Shown in pieces: positions 36,432-48,322 of a stretch of DNA of 64,000 nucleotides; positions within the stretch are counted from its first letter, which is position 1, and each line of letters begins with the position of its first letter. The DNA comes from Stereum hirsutum FP-91666 SS1. Lineage: Eukaryota > Basidiomycota > Agaricomycetes > Russulales > Stereaceae. The DNA is taken from NCBI RefSeq assembly GCF_000264905.1, contig NW_006763134.1, positions 1,569,626 through 1,633,625 on the forward strand, in the 5' to 3' direction. The notes under the pieces are model-generated. The model made no database searches and was not told the origin of the DNA. It saw only the letters and a program-made list of their open reading frames with translations. The position numbers were made by a program, and so were the translations under genes.

Positions 36432-37780
36432 TTATGTGCCAGCCATGCCGAGGACACCGACACGATCCCTGATCATTGCGATTTCGCTCGCGGTGAGTTG
36501 ACCCTTGCTCGCGTTGAGGAACTCTTCGAAGGCGGTGGAAACGTCGCTGCGGTTCGAGAACTCCTCACTAAAGCACCGACACAAACACCAGAGAAAAAGG
36601 GGGTTCGTCAATACAATAATCCATCACTGACCGTGAATCAGGCCCAATAAGGCGCCACACTACGCACCTGAAAAATACATGCAACTTCTCCCAAAATTCA
36701 GGCTGCGAGACCGTATTCCGATACGTAGTCTGCGGCAAGCCCGCAGACGGAGGCCTATCAATATCCATGTGCACCTCTCCATGTATCCCTTTCCCTCCAT
36801 TATCATGCACGAGCGTCACATCCGGAAGGTCCACGCCACTGCTCGACGGCGAAGGCGAAAGAACAACGCTCGGTATCCTTCCGTGCCCTTTTCTCTTCCC
36901 TCCTGGTCCTCCTTCACCCACGCCCGAGCCCTGGGGATTAGGACTCAACGAGCGGTCGTCGTTCGCGGTGGTCGCCGGGGGTGGTGGGGTGCTGGGCGCA
37001 GCGGGGGCGGGAGAGGATTCCTTGGTGGGATCCCATTCGAAACCGGGTTTGACCATGAGGTTGATGGTGTCGCCGGATTTGATGGGATATTCTTTGAGGA
37101 GTTTGGAGTCGGCCAGGGCTTTGCCTTTGAGGAGGAGGCGTTGGGCGTCCGCGGGGGGTGCGCGGGGTTGGGAGGAGAGGAGGGATTTGAGGGTGGAGAT
37201 GGAGTCGGTGGGGTTTATGGGGAGGGTTACGGAGAAGGGGGGTTTGAGGGATTTGAAGACTATTTGGATGGTTTCTGTGGATATACAAAATGTAGGATGG
37301 GGGATCAGAATCGGGAGATGGGTGAGCGACAGATGTGTGTGTATGATGGACCGAGGACAAGAGCCGAATTGAGAAACGAATACATGGTCAGTCAGACAAT
37401 TCGGGTGCTTGCATTTATGGATTGAGAGATAGACAGGAGGTGCGTACCAGCTGATGATGAAGACGAGGACTCCCCGACTTTGCGTTCTGGGGGCTGTGGT
37501 ACTGGCACCTTTTATACGATACGTCCCGTTGTCATCGCATTGCACAGCGGGATAGAAGATACCAAAAGAACAAAGATAACACGCGCATTAGCCTTAGCGC
37601 AATGCTAGCACACCTGTCTCATATCACAAGGCCCAAGCGATTGCAACTGACCTGAAGTACAGGAACCTTCCTCAGCGTGTTCTCTGGCGACTGTTGAAAG
37701 TCGTTCTCGAAGGTAACGGGTTGAGAGCCGAGAGTGTTGATGAAGTTCTTGACAAAAGCAACTTCGGCTTGGTCCGCCAT
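36432..37780 (-). CDS. GET5: Get5/Mdy2-like ubiquitin-like protein
   Basis: Get5 bridges Get4 and Sgt2 in targeting tail-anchored membrane proteins to the endoplasmic reticulum. The start at 37780 gives MADQAEVAFVKNFINTLGSQ and PVTFENDFQQSPENTLRK, resembling the Get4-binding N-terminal helices. A ubiquitin-like domain follows (ETIQIVFKSLKPPFSVTLPI, then DAQRLLLKGKALADSKLLKE, YPIKSGDTINLMVKPGFEWD). A Pro/Ser-rich linker comes next, then EFWEKLHVFF, and a last exon with REFSNRSDVSTAFEEFLNAS, ending VGVLGMAGT at TAA 36432-36434. Total length is about 300 residues. The C-terminal part is less like yeast Get5, so the gene symbol rests on the N-terminal and UBL parts. It is divergent from NDUFS5 with 202 bp between start codons. 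Confidence 0.72.
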
Positions 37781-37982
37781 TCCTGTTGTTCTTGATTGTT
37801 TTGTTAAGGGTAGGCGTAGACGTCAGACGAGCGTTTGGGTGTAATGAGGCGGTGAAGTGCAGGGGCGTGACGCGGTTCAGGGAGAAGCACAGTGACGTAA
37901 TGATTGCAAATGGATGTGACACGCTGGAGGAGTGACGCTGATCGGGTCGAGGTTCGCGCAACAACTCTCAGCTTCACGAACT

Positions 37983-38565
37983 ATGGCGGTACGTTGGGTC
38001 CTTGATTATCCAGACATGTATTTCGCTGAAATAACACTCGAAACGTAGTCCGGTTTTGGCTATCATGGAGGTGAGTGGCTCGTCCGCCAGTCAGAAGGCC
38101 CGCTTTACTGACAAGCGTTGCGATTCAGGCCGTTCACGGTGCTTCGCCTACTGGCAGGAATTCTCTAAAGTATAGCTTTCTGTCATTCCTGCTATTGCCG
38201 AGTCTCGATTATTAACTGCCAATGGTATTACTTTACAGTGCTACGCCCAGACCGAGAGCCCCTCGGAGTGCCGGCCACAAGCAGACGATTACCTAGAATG
38301 CCTGCATCACACCAAAGAGGTCCGTTGTCCATCCTTTTCCATTCTCCTTCTCTCCAACGCGTATCGCGCATTCGGTTGAACTTGTTGCTATGCGGGTATG
38401 TTGTAGGTTGCGCGTGCAAAGGCAATCAAAGCCGAGTTCGTCAAGAAAGCGGAGCACCAGGCGAAGGAGGGCAGGAAGGCTGCAGACGTATTGGCGGATG
38501 GTGTCATCGTGGGCGTTGGTCTGATATCGAGGGATCAAGGCGGGGATGCTGCTCATGCGAAATAG
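37983..38565 (+). CDS. NDUFS5: NADH:ubiquinone oxidoreductase subunit NDUFS5 (complex I, 15 kDa, CHCH)
   Basis: Accessory subunit on the intermembrane-space face of mitochondrial complex I. Five exons splice in frame: 37983-37988, 38049-38070, 38129-38169, 38239-38319 and 38407-38565, giving 102 residues. The first exon is only six bases (Met-Ala). The protein begins MASGFGYHGGRSRCFAYWQ and has four cysteines spaced by nine residues (Cys14, 24, 34, 44), a CX9C series typical of CHCH proteins imported by the Mia40 oxidative pathway. The C-terminal half is charged and helical (ARAKAIKAEFVKKAEHQAKE). Length matches the family. No targeting presequence is expected. Too short and split to be seen as one open frame. 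Confidence 0.9.
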
Positions 38566-39340
38566 ACTTGCCATTGTGGTGTTGGGCATGTGATATGGTG
38601 TGTGGGCAATCATCTCTTTCGTTTCGTTTCGTCTGGCGGGCGTAAGATGCGAGAACTGTGCCATACGAGTGAGCACTTCTTCGAGGGCTTGGTGTTTCGT
38701 TTATGACAAATTTGTCTGATTTTCTTTTTTGTATTTTGTGTTGTATCAGGTCTCTACCGGGATGCGCTTGTGTGAATACCCTAGGCAGTGCCGCGAAACG
38801 GTCTCAACCTCGTCATCATCCGCCGGGCAAACCAAACACATCCTTTGTGCTCCCTCAACATCTATAAGCTCGCTCAGAGATTCTGCCCACACTAGTCACT
38901 TTCCTGAAATAAGCTTCCCCTTGCGGATTGACCTGGTTGTTTGTTTGAGTCTATTCTGGTCAGCAAAGTGCAAGCCTGTGCCACAGTTTGACCAAGGTAC
39001 CACACGACTCAGTCTGACAGCAACCAGCTCTATTGTTCTCAGATGTGTCAGAGTACAATTGTCGATTCATACCCGCCCTTTACGCACAGTACCGTACTCG
39101 TAGTGTCTAAGGAACAAACGTCTGAGAGACTGGAATAGGCGAGACTGCCGCAAGCACGAGGCCAGGCTTCCGATTTTGGCCTCTGTGTAACGTTTGTCAG
39201 TTCGCGCCACCGCGTTTGCCCTTCACCGTTCGACCATCCCTTTCCGTTCGCTTTTTTGCACTCTTTCGCCTGTTCGACCCCTCCCAGGCGCGATAACTTG
39301 ACTTTACAGGAACAAACCTTTTTGTCGAAGCCGACCCGCG
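38566..39340. other. Intergenic region before the large RRM-like gene
   Basis: About 775 bp holding the NDUFS5 3' flank and the upstream region of the long plus-strand gene. No gene recognised. Confidence 0.5.
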
Positions 39341-42300
39341 ATGGGTACCTACGGCGTCGGCTCCTCGAACTCTCCCATCGTCGTTGACGATTCCTCGGAT
39401 GATGATTCCGTCGACGCACGTCAAGTCGATGAACAGCTCGAATTATTGGCGGGCTCGGGCTCGGGGGTGTCGAGGACACCTTCGGTCATTGCGCTTGATG
39501 AATCTGAGCCTGAGATCGTCGAAGCGGGTACGGAGGTTGCGGGGATTAGTAATGGTATGGCAAGTGGAGATGAGCGGCGAGATGAAGGTGACGGTGACTT
39601 TGACAACGAAGATGGAGATGGTGATAAATATGGTGACTGGGAACAGGAGGACGAGAATGAGTACGAGGACGAAGAAGGAGAGCCAGAGAGCGGAGACGAG
39701 GACTTGGCCAATTTTATGGAGAAGTGGATGGAGGAAGGCGAAGACTCGGAGAGGACGTGGGTGACGGTGAGGAACGGTGGGTATAGGATCCTCGCAAGGA
39801 CAGGTTATCAGCCTGGGATGGGCTTGGGCCCTCGGTTTGAAGGTGCGTTATTTGTTGCTCTCTCTACTCCCTTTCTCGGTACCTTTCTTCGAAAATTCTG
39901 GTGCTAATATCCAGTGGCGTTCTTTACTTTCATCAGGTTTGACTCGACCCGTGAAGATCCCAATCAAGCGAAAGGGAAACTTAGCAGGACTCGGGACTCC
40001 TTTCAGACTTCGCAAACGGATTAAACCACTAGAGACTGAGACCTCTGCCATCGCCACTGAGTCTTCCCCTGAACCACAGGTCACAGCTGTGGCGGAAGAG
40101 TCGTCTCAGCCTTCAGTGGCACCAGTCCAGCAGAATAACGAGGACAGCATGGCGATGAAAGTCGACCGTTCTCCTTCACCTCCTGCTAATCCTCCTTCTC
40201 AAGCTCTCGAAGCACCAGCTGTTGCCGCTCGAGAAGTACGGCCCCAGTTACCCGCGCCTGCCCCTATCCCAGCGGTGAATCCGTTGAACAAGGCTCTTCC
40301 CACGTTGGAGGCTTTACGCGCACTTGGACAGTCCCTGGCTTCGCGGTCAATTATTCCTCCGTCTGTGCCTGCACCTGCTACAGCAGCTCCTCAGCACGAG
40401 CCAGTATCTGAGGCAATTTTAGCTCGCGCTGTTCCTCCACCCGATGTCCCAAAGGTCAACAGGAAGGGTTCGAGCTCGAACGGGCCGATCGAACAAGCTT
40501 CTTGGTCTCCCATGTATGTTGCACCCGAGGCTGAAGGAAACGCACGTCTAAGTAATCGTCGAGGGCGTAATGCGCGCCGCTCGCCGCAGAACTCTTTTCA
40601 GTCTCACCGCTCATACAAGGACCAACAGCATGACCATGTTCGAGTGCCTGCTCCTCCAGATCCTGAACAGGTGCAGAACCAGCAGCACGATCAGGCGCAG
40701 GAGGAGCAGTCATCTCGCTGGCCTACTATCTGGGATTCACCACCGGAGCCACATCTAATGTTCAATCCTAACACGGGAAGTTACCAGCCTTACATGCCTT
40801 TCGATAGCTTTGACTTTGAGCCTGAGCACCAGCCTCGTTCGCCTCCTCCGCTACCCCCACCCCCACCTCCACCACAAGAGCCTCAATTCGAACACCATGC
40901 ACCACCGCCACCCCCGCCGCCACTTCAGTTCCAATTTCCTTCGGACCCTTCGCATCCTCAGCAGCAATCGCAGCCACAGCAACAGTTCGAAGCGGAGCAG
41001 GACCCAGAGCCATACAACCCGAACCTCCCGTTCTTCGCTCAACAAGCGCACTCTCTCCCGTCGCAACAACCGTCTACGCCATTACACCCACTCCCTCCGC
41101 CTGCGCCTCCACCACCACCTCCACCCATGCCCATGCCTCCCATCGAATCCATCGATCCGGATCTATTCGCAAGGAACGTGAACGCGTTGCAGAACATATT
41201 TGGTTGGGCAGGTGCGCCCGCTCTCGGCGCTGGCGGTGGCATGGATGGCTTCTTCCCGCAGCCGATGCCACCGCCTCCGCCCGGGTTTGACGGGATGGGC
41301 ATGGGCTTCCACGGTGGTATGGGTATGGGTGGCCTTCCGATGGGAATGAGTATGAACGGCGCGTTTGGTGGTATGATGGGCGAACAGCAACATCCTGGAC
41401 CGTACGTGCCATTCGGTTCGACTGCGTTCCCACCGTTCGTTGGTGTTGGTGTTGGTGTTGGTGTTGGTGTTGGTGTTGGTGAGGGTGAGATGCCTGGGGC
41501 GGGGATGGATGGCCAGTTTGGGGGCTTCGACGCGAATGGGTTCAGGATGCCGATTCAGCTACCTTCGAGACCTTCGGACTCGCCCACGTCGGCTTCGTTC
41601 CCCAATGGTAATACTAACGGGAATGGGCAGTTCGATTTCGATGGTTCCAACGCCGAAGGCGGGCCCTCGCACTCACACTTTGTCAATTATGACTTTCCTC
41701 CTCCAGACCACGCCTACGACGACAGCGGAAACACCTACGTCGATTTCTACGGCAAAGTGAGGACCAAGCCGATTGACAAGAACGCGATTCAGCCGCTCCA
41801 GGACATGGACGACATCACCATCTATTTCGCCGCCCCCAATCTCCAGCACCCGAACAAGATCGGGGTGACTTACGAGCCTTCACAAAGCACGCGCGGTCTC
41901 TTCCCCATCAACCCCACCTTCGTCCCTTCGACGGACCCCGTACCGCCCCGCCGGCCTCACCCTTCTTTCTCCTCCTCCACCCCGTCCTCGCCACCCGACC
42001 CCGCCGCGACGCTCGTCATGGAAATGATCCCGCGCAAGTTCCGCACGAAGGCGCTTATCTACAAGTGGCTGGAACATGTCGAGGGATGTCCGAGGCCGAA
42101 GAGGGTGGAGGTGGAGGGGGGGAAGGCGCTGATTGAGTTTTGGGGGAGGGATAAGGTTTGGGCGAGGAATGTGTTTGGGAGTCAGAGGATGGCGGGGAAC
42201 GATGGGTTGGGGAGTGTTAGGGTTTGGTGGTGGAGGGGAGAGGGGAAGGGGGTCAAGAAAGCGGTTTGGGGTGGACCGGGGACGAGTGGGAGGAAAACGG

Positions 42301-45300
42301 TGGACAGTGCAGGGGCAGGGGCAGGTGGAGCGGCGACTGGAGGTGGTAGTGCAGGTGGAGGTGGAGGAGCGATGTATGGTCCGAAGAGGGAGGAAGAAGA
42401 TGGCGATTATCCGGCCTCTATGAAGCAGAAGGTGTCGAGGCAGATAGAGAGCAAGAAAAGAGCAGTGGCGAAAGAGTTGAGGGCGCTGGGGCAGGAAGAT
42501 AAAGAGGCGCGACAACAGGCTCTGGCGGGGACGTCTCGGTCCCAGCAGGCGCAGTCGCAGCCAGGTCCATCGAACCAGCAGTCCCAACAGCAGCAGACGC
42601 CAAAGAAGAAGAAAAAGAAGGAAAAGTGGAAGGAGAGGGCAAAGGAGAAAGAGGCGGTGGAGAACGGCAAGGGGAAAGAGAAGGAGAAGGAGGTGGTAGA
42701 GAACGGCAAGGGGAAGGGGAAGGGGAAGGAGACGGAGAAGTTGAAAGTTCCGAAGAAGGAGCCGTTGGACGATGCGTTGTCTGCCCGGTCGCGCTATCCG
42801 TTGAGGTCCAACAAGACAACGAAGGAGTCGACTTCAACTTCAGGTTCGGGCTCTGGATCTGGTCCGGTCAAGATCAAGACGGAGAACACAACGGTTTTTT
42901 CTTTGCGACCTCCTCCCTCACCCCAGCCTAGGCAAGCCGTTCTTGCGGCTCCCTCCACGTCATCCAGGGCTATGCCTTCTGCGCCGTCTTCAAAGACCTC
43001 TCCGATGGGAATAGTATCAGCAGGCGCACGGTCAAAGGCGTCTGGCGGCCTGACCTCCATCACTTCTGACAAGCCTAACGAGTCGTCTCAATCGCAGCCA
43101 CAATCATCTCCCTCTCAGCTCTCGTCTCAAGCGCGAACTCAGTCCCAGCCAGACTCACAATCTCAACGACAAGCCATCGTTCCGCCGCCCGAACCAACGA
43201 CTCCGATATCTGACATGTCGTTGTCGTCCGCGTCCATCTCGATGGCGAACACGACTTCCGCCACTACTTCGATCTCTGGTTCGTTCAGTCTGGAACACAT
43301 TCGGTCTGGCGACAATGGTGCACAGAACAATATGGCGGATATGGAAAAGAATTTGAGTCGGCAGGAGGGAGCCACTGCTGAATCGCCCTCGAAGTTGCTG
43401 GAAGAAAAGAGGCGTGAGCGTTCGGCCGCACCCGATTGCAATCGTACGGAAGGACGGGTGCCTCAGTCGCGACGACCGGTTTCTTCCCCGGAAAGAGAAG
43501 AAGGCGAGCTCGTGGAAGGCGAAGAGGTTGAACAGATGGGCATGGATATCGACGTAGCTGTGGCTCCTGGAGCCCCTGCAGCCGCGGAGACGGTGGACAT
43601 GGATATCGAGTCAAGTCCCCAGTTATCTCGTAAGCCTCTTCCGGTGAAGACAGCTGAGAGTTTGAGTACGGCCCTCGAGGATGTACGAGAAGCACCGGGC
43701 GTAGATGCGCAGGAGCAGTTGGAAGTGGCGTCGGGTGCTGGCGCTGAACCTGCAATTCCTCCAGAGCGGGAGGTGAGGGAGGTGAGGGATCAGAATAGCG
43801 GCGTTAATGGCGGTAGTGATGCTGAAGAGGGCGAAGTGGCAGAGCTGGTTGGTGTTTCTGCTCCTCCTTCATCCCCACTACCCACTCGTCTATCGTATCC
43901 CATTACTGACGCTGAAGTATAGGAGGCAGCTGCTACCGCACTTTCTGCACCTTCGGGGTCAGACTTGCAAAAATCGGCGGCCGTCTCTCCGGTAGGACCA
44001 GTAGGGCAATCTGCCACGGTTTCACTCGATCTGAAACCTGCCAAAGCGGACCGCAGTAAGGAGCTTGCTGAAAAGCTTGCGAGGGCAAAGGCAGAGATGT
44101 CGAGGAATGTCAACGGTGGCTCAAGCGCCACATCTACGTTCTCCGGTCTCCCTCCCAAACCAGTAGTCGCCTCTATCCCGGTTCAAATATCCCCCGAGAC
44201 CACTGGCCCTAGGTTTCGTCGTGGCACGTATCACGACTACAAGAACGAGAGCGATAACGACTCGCCCTACTTTACGGGAAAGACCAAGCACCTGCACACG
44301 AAGGCTAAAATGCTCGCAATGGCCGACGCTGATCCACCTTTCAAGAAAGGAAATTTTGATCATGTACATGCCCAGCTTCCTTTACTCCCGGGGGCAGTGG
44401 TTCATCCTAACGGATTTTCGATTTTGAAGGAGCCGTTGCCACTACTTCCCCCACCTCCTCCTCCTCCCCAACCTCTTCAACCAATGTCCGTCCCTGCGCC
44501 ACTTCCATCGACAACTTCCACGGTGTCTACATCTCCAATGTACCCGCCGTCACTCGTTGCGTCATCGGAGTCTATGACTCTTCCACCTATGTCGAACGAT
44601 ATGGCGAAGGAGGAAGCGTTACGAAAGATGGTGTTGTTGAGCAAAAGGAAGAGGATGGCGGAAGGGGCATCGAAGTCGGCGACCCCTGATGTCTCGGCGG
44701 ACCCAGGAGCCATGTTCGATCAAGGAACGCAGGCGATCGTGCGACCTTCCACCACGCCGGTGGAGACATTACCGACGATTCCTGTCGCAGTCAGTTCCTC
44801 TAGAAGTTCGTCGCCGTCCGGTACGTCCTCCTACTCTCATGATTTGCCGGGTGATAGCCAATGTATCGACATGCTGTGCAAGTAGATGTTTTGCACGATC
44901 TTGCTGTTTCGTTTATCTCGGAAGCTATCAAGTCTCGCCCGTCGAGTGACGACGACCGACAGCCACCGACTAAACGACAGAAAGTTTCACCTCCGGCCGA
45001 GAAGACAGATCTAGCAGCACGACAGAAAGCGTTGGAGGAGCATATCGAGGAGACCAAGAAATTGATGGCACAGTTGACTCTTGCGAAAACGAAAGCAGAC
45101 AAAGACAAGGTTTTGGTCATGTTGAGGGAGCGCAACAGGTTAGTCCAACGCTGTCCTTCATGACTCCCACACCGTTTTTGTCCGCGCTTCAGATGTAGTT
45201 TGTCAGGTGGCCATGGGAAGGAGAGAGTTGAGGGTTCTGGTTTCTTTTTTTTACACATTTGAACAGGGCGATGGAAGAGTCAAGACCTAGCACGCCGGAG

Positions 45301-45459
45301 AGCAGCCACCAAAGACCTCCACCACTAGCAAGATATACGTCTCAGTACTCAGGCGAAAGTCGTCAACACTACGCTGCAAGTTCAAGATGGCCTCAGACGT
45401 CAGCGGATGCATGCGTATTTGATGTTAGCGATTCGGAAGGCGAGGACGGGCTTGCATAG
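39341..45459 (+). CDS. Very long low-complexity nuclear protein with RRM-like domain
   Basis: Five exons (39341-39842, 39937-43847, 43923-44820, 44886-45138, 45267-45459) join in frame to 1918 residues. The N-terminus is acidic, with a GYQPGMGLG stretch vaguely like a G-patch. Long Pro/Gln-rich runs follow, then a Gly/Met-rich section with a Gly-Val repeat. Around residues 855-935 there is an RRM-like fold (ATLVMEMIPRKFRTKALIYK, then ALIEFWGRDKVWARNVFGSQ). A lysine-rich block comes next, then RYPLRSNK, Ser-rich segments and a C-terminal helical region (ARQKALEEHIEETKKLMAQL) ending in an acidic tail. The in-frame TAG at 43920 is removed by the third-exon acceptor. Basic blocks suggest the nucleus, and RNA binding is inference. 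I do not recognise an orthologue with a known function. Confidence 0.8.
41440..41482 (+). repeat. GGTGTT hexanucleotide repeat inside coding sequence
   Basis: About seven tandem GGTGTT units encode a Gly-Val run in the large RRM-like protein. The unit is a multiple of three, so copy-number change would keep frame. Confidence 0.8.
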
Positions 45460-46278
45460 CTCCGTTCTTGGGGTGGATACTCGAAGGTAAAGTATAGTAC
45501 ATGTTGTACGCGACGATGATGTCATCGTCGTCTACGTGTCCCATGTTCGTTCATCGTTTACTTGCAAGTTGCAAGCGATGGTTGCTGTCTCTGGGAGTAC
45601 ATGTCCGTTTTCGCTGGGGTCTTAGGATAACTTATTTGCATCGCTTTGTCAGGACCTTCGGTCTTCTGCTCTGTTGCTTTCCAACGTATATTTCGCCAGT
45701 TGTTCCTGTTCCGTCTGCACCTTGTGAACAAGGTGACGTGACCGCCTTCATCCATCCCTAGTGCACCTCCCATAGCATTATCTTACCTCCATGCACATAC
45801 ATCTGTCTCACCAATCATGTTATTTTCTTCCTCTTCAAGTCTTGAGCCATTCTACTCCTTCCTTTACTAAAGGATGCTGTGGTATGAGTTCAAGATTGAG
45901 ATGATGCTGTCGGCTTCTCCCTATGTTTCCTTGTCTCTTCCCTATGTACAGGCTTCTTGTGACTTCATTCTTGAAGATATCTTATCCCTGTTTTGTAAGA
46001 TTTCGATACCTATTCATGCAATCATTGTTACCGTCGCTATTCATGATCGTGATGCTGTCTCCAAGAACTTCAGACGAAAAGACGAAAAAAGAGAGGAGTT
46101 GCGGGACGGAGAACTTTCCTTCTTTCCTTCCTGTGGCACCGGAGCCTGCCGAATTCCGATGGTTACCTTACCTTACCTGATGGCGGCCCCTCGTGTCCTT
46201 GTCTTCCCTAGGACACATATCTCAGCCCTCTTGAGGTCCTCGCCATAACCCTCATCGTTCCGCGAAGCGGAATCAACT
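45460..46278. other. Intergenic region between RRM-like and F-box genes
   Basis: About 820 bp in which two same-direction genes are separated. T/C-rich in part. No gene recognised. Confidence 0.5.
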
Positions 46279-48278
46279 ATGTCAGGCCGGTCAGTTCCAG
46301 CCTTTCTCTTCAATGAGCATACTTGGCGCAGGTGTTATTCTGGGCCTGACGAAAATTTCCACACCAGAATATCCTCTCGAAATCATGCTCTACTGTCTCT
46401 ACCACCCGAACTCCTGACGTCCATATTGGTTCACTTGGAGTACAGAGACATTTTGCGTTGCTCGCTGGTAAGAGTTGCAGTCTGTCGTGTGACGAACTTA
46501 GATACTATAAAGCTTGACTTGTTGCCTAGTCGTGCAGGGACCTTCGTCGAGTGGGAGCAGAATCCATAGAGCTGCAGTACAAGATCGACCTAGATACCCA
46601 CGGCATGTCTGACTGTCGGGTTGGCCTGCTCTCTATACGAGAACGGCTCGAGTTGTTATCGGAATACAGACAAGCGTGGCGCACCGGCCAGGGCAAGAGA
46701 ACGGTCGTCACACACCTACCATACGCTGAACGTGCCGACTGGGAGTTTCAGATCATGGACGGAGTAGCCGTGTTGGTGAATGAAGCCAAGTTTACCGTTC
46801 ATTGGCTTCCTTCCCGGACGGACGACGGGCATTGTATCAGTTTTGACGATGTCGACGTCCGCGCTGTGTCGGGTTGCTGGGCCTTCGATCCAAGTCAAGA
46901 CTTGCTCATATATGTGAACACCGTCGTCAACAACGGCGAGGATGTTCATTCCATCACTATTCACACGCTAAGTGGAAATACAGCTCACCCAAGTGCTGCA
47001 AGACCCTCTATGGCTTACCCCGGCGGAAACGATAGATGTCCAGATCAGATAGACATATTAGAAAACATCGCTACTTTCTCCAGCAAACAACGCATGGATG
47101 TTCTCCTTTTCGATTGGAAGACCGGTAAACTCCTAGCTGTGCGTCATAACGATTTAACACGAAGTTTGTTGCTGTTGCTCACGAAACTTGTAGAGGCACG
47201 CACCCGGAGAATCCTTGGACAATACTGTAAGATCTTCGCCAGCCTTCATCAAACTCTCTTCGTTCAATTTCGACTATCTCTATATAGCCCGGGCGGCCCA
47301 TTCCACGGTGGACCACTGATCCTACGCTCTCGTTGCTCTCACCCAAAGCATTTATGATGACTTCGGCGTCAGAATCAGGCTCCCTCGAGATATACGCTTT
47401 TAAATTACATCAGGAAGATCGAGCCAGCCATATCGCCTCCCTTCTTTTCCCCCCTGTGAAACACAATGTCAAGGTCCGCTCCATGCGCGTCATCGAGAGA
47501 TCGCTCAATACGAAACCTGATGCAAACTTCCCATTCCGAACAACTCCGAGCGGACGAATCCATTGGGTCACAGTCGCGTACGACCGCGGCCATTGGCCAA
47601 TCGAGTATTCTTATATCGTGCACTCGCGGATCATTCAGTCCTACCTCTCCGGGAATGACAACTCCGAGTCGCCCCAAGTAGTACCATGGTCGCAGTGGGG
47701 ACCTGCCAACACTCGACTTATTCAAGAATACGATCAAATCGGTGGGCTGGACTTTACGTCGGTAGATGGGGGCGCATCGTATGCAACTTCTTTGGTTGTG
47801 TCATGGTGTCTATGCAACTCAAGGTCGCCCTCTCCATAACAGGTTCGATGTTGCTGGGCAAAACGCAGTCTTTGCCCCAGGAGATGGCGAAAGAGGAGAT
47901 GGCGAAAGAGTCATTGTTGAGGCTGGCTATCATCTCAAACGACCCCCGCCGATCCCGCCGCATGCTGAGACACAAATGGATAATGTCACCACCAAAACCG
48001 TACTCGATGCTTCAGTTGTACACGATCCTCGTTTCTTCCTAGACGCAATCACTTCGCGACTACCATACCAGATGACCGTGATATCTGGTTTTGATTCAAG
48101 ACCTTCGTGCTACATGCTCGACAATAGACGCATAGTTGCGCTTTACACGAGGGTGCGTACAGTCCTTTAACTAGTAAAACATTCTTTATTCTGAACGACT
48201 ACTCGTTGGTATTGCGTACTGCAGGATCAACATTCAGCTATGCTAGACTCCCTCCGCATGGAAGTGACCGTTTTGTAA
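46279..48278 (+). CDS. F-box domain protein
   Basis: The start at 46279 gives MSGRSVPAFLFNEHTW. The F-box is near residues 35-70 (LLSLPPELLTSILVHLEYRD, then ILRCSL and, after an intron, SCRDLRRVGAESIELQYKID), a very common arrangement in agaricomycete SCF substrate receptors. The rest is a beta-rich C-terminal region with WEFQIMDGVAVLVNEAKFTV and CWAFDPSQDLLIYVNTVVN, probably a propeller-like substrate domain. The C-terminal exons give LDAITSRLPYQMTVISGFDS and, after the donor in AGG|GTGCGT near 48151, DQHSAMLDSLRMEVTVL, stopping at 48276-48278. Splicing around 47740-47840 is uncertain. The gene ends only 44 bp from the oppositely oriented sorting-nexin gene. Substrate unknown. Confidence 0.75.
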
Positions 48279-48322
48279 AAGTCGTTAATCCTCCGAGCGG
48301 CAAGTGCAGGCTAGACCCACTC

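Noticed and set aside
36679..37425. 248-residue plus-strand frame opposite the Get5-like gene
   Set aside because: Glycine-rich shadow of the proline-rich linker on the true minus-strand exons.
40840..43760. Long minus-strand and alternative-frame open frames opposite the RRM-like gene
   Set aside because: The DNA is proline/glutamine- and lysine-biased, which suppresses stops in other frames. They have no start context, splicing or domain text.
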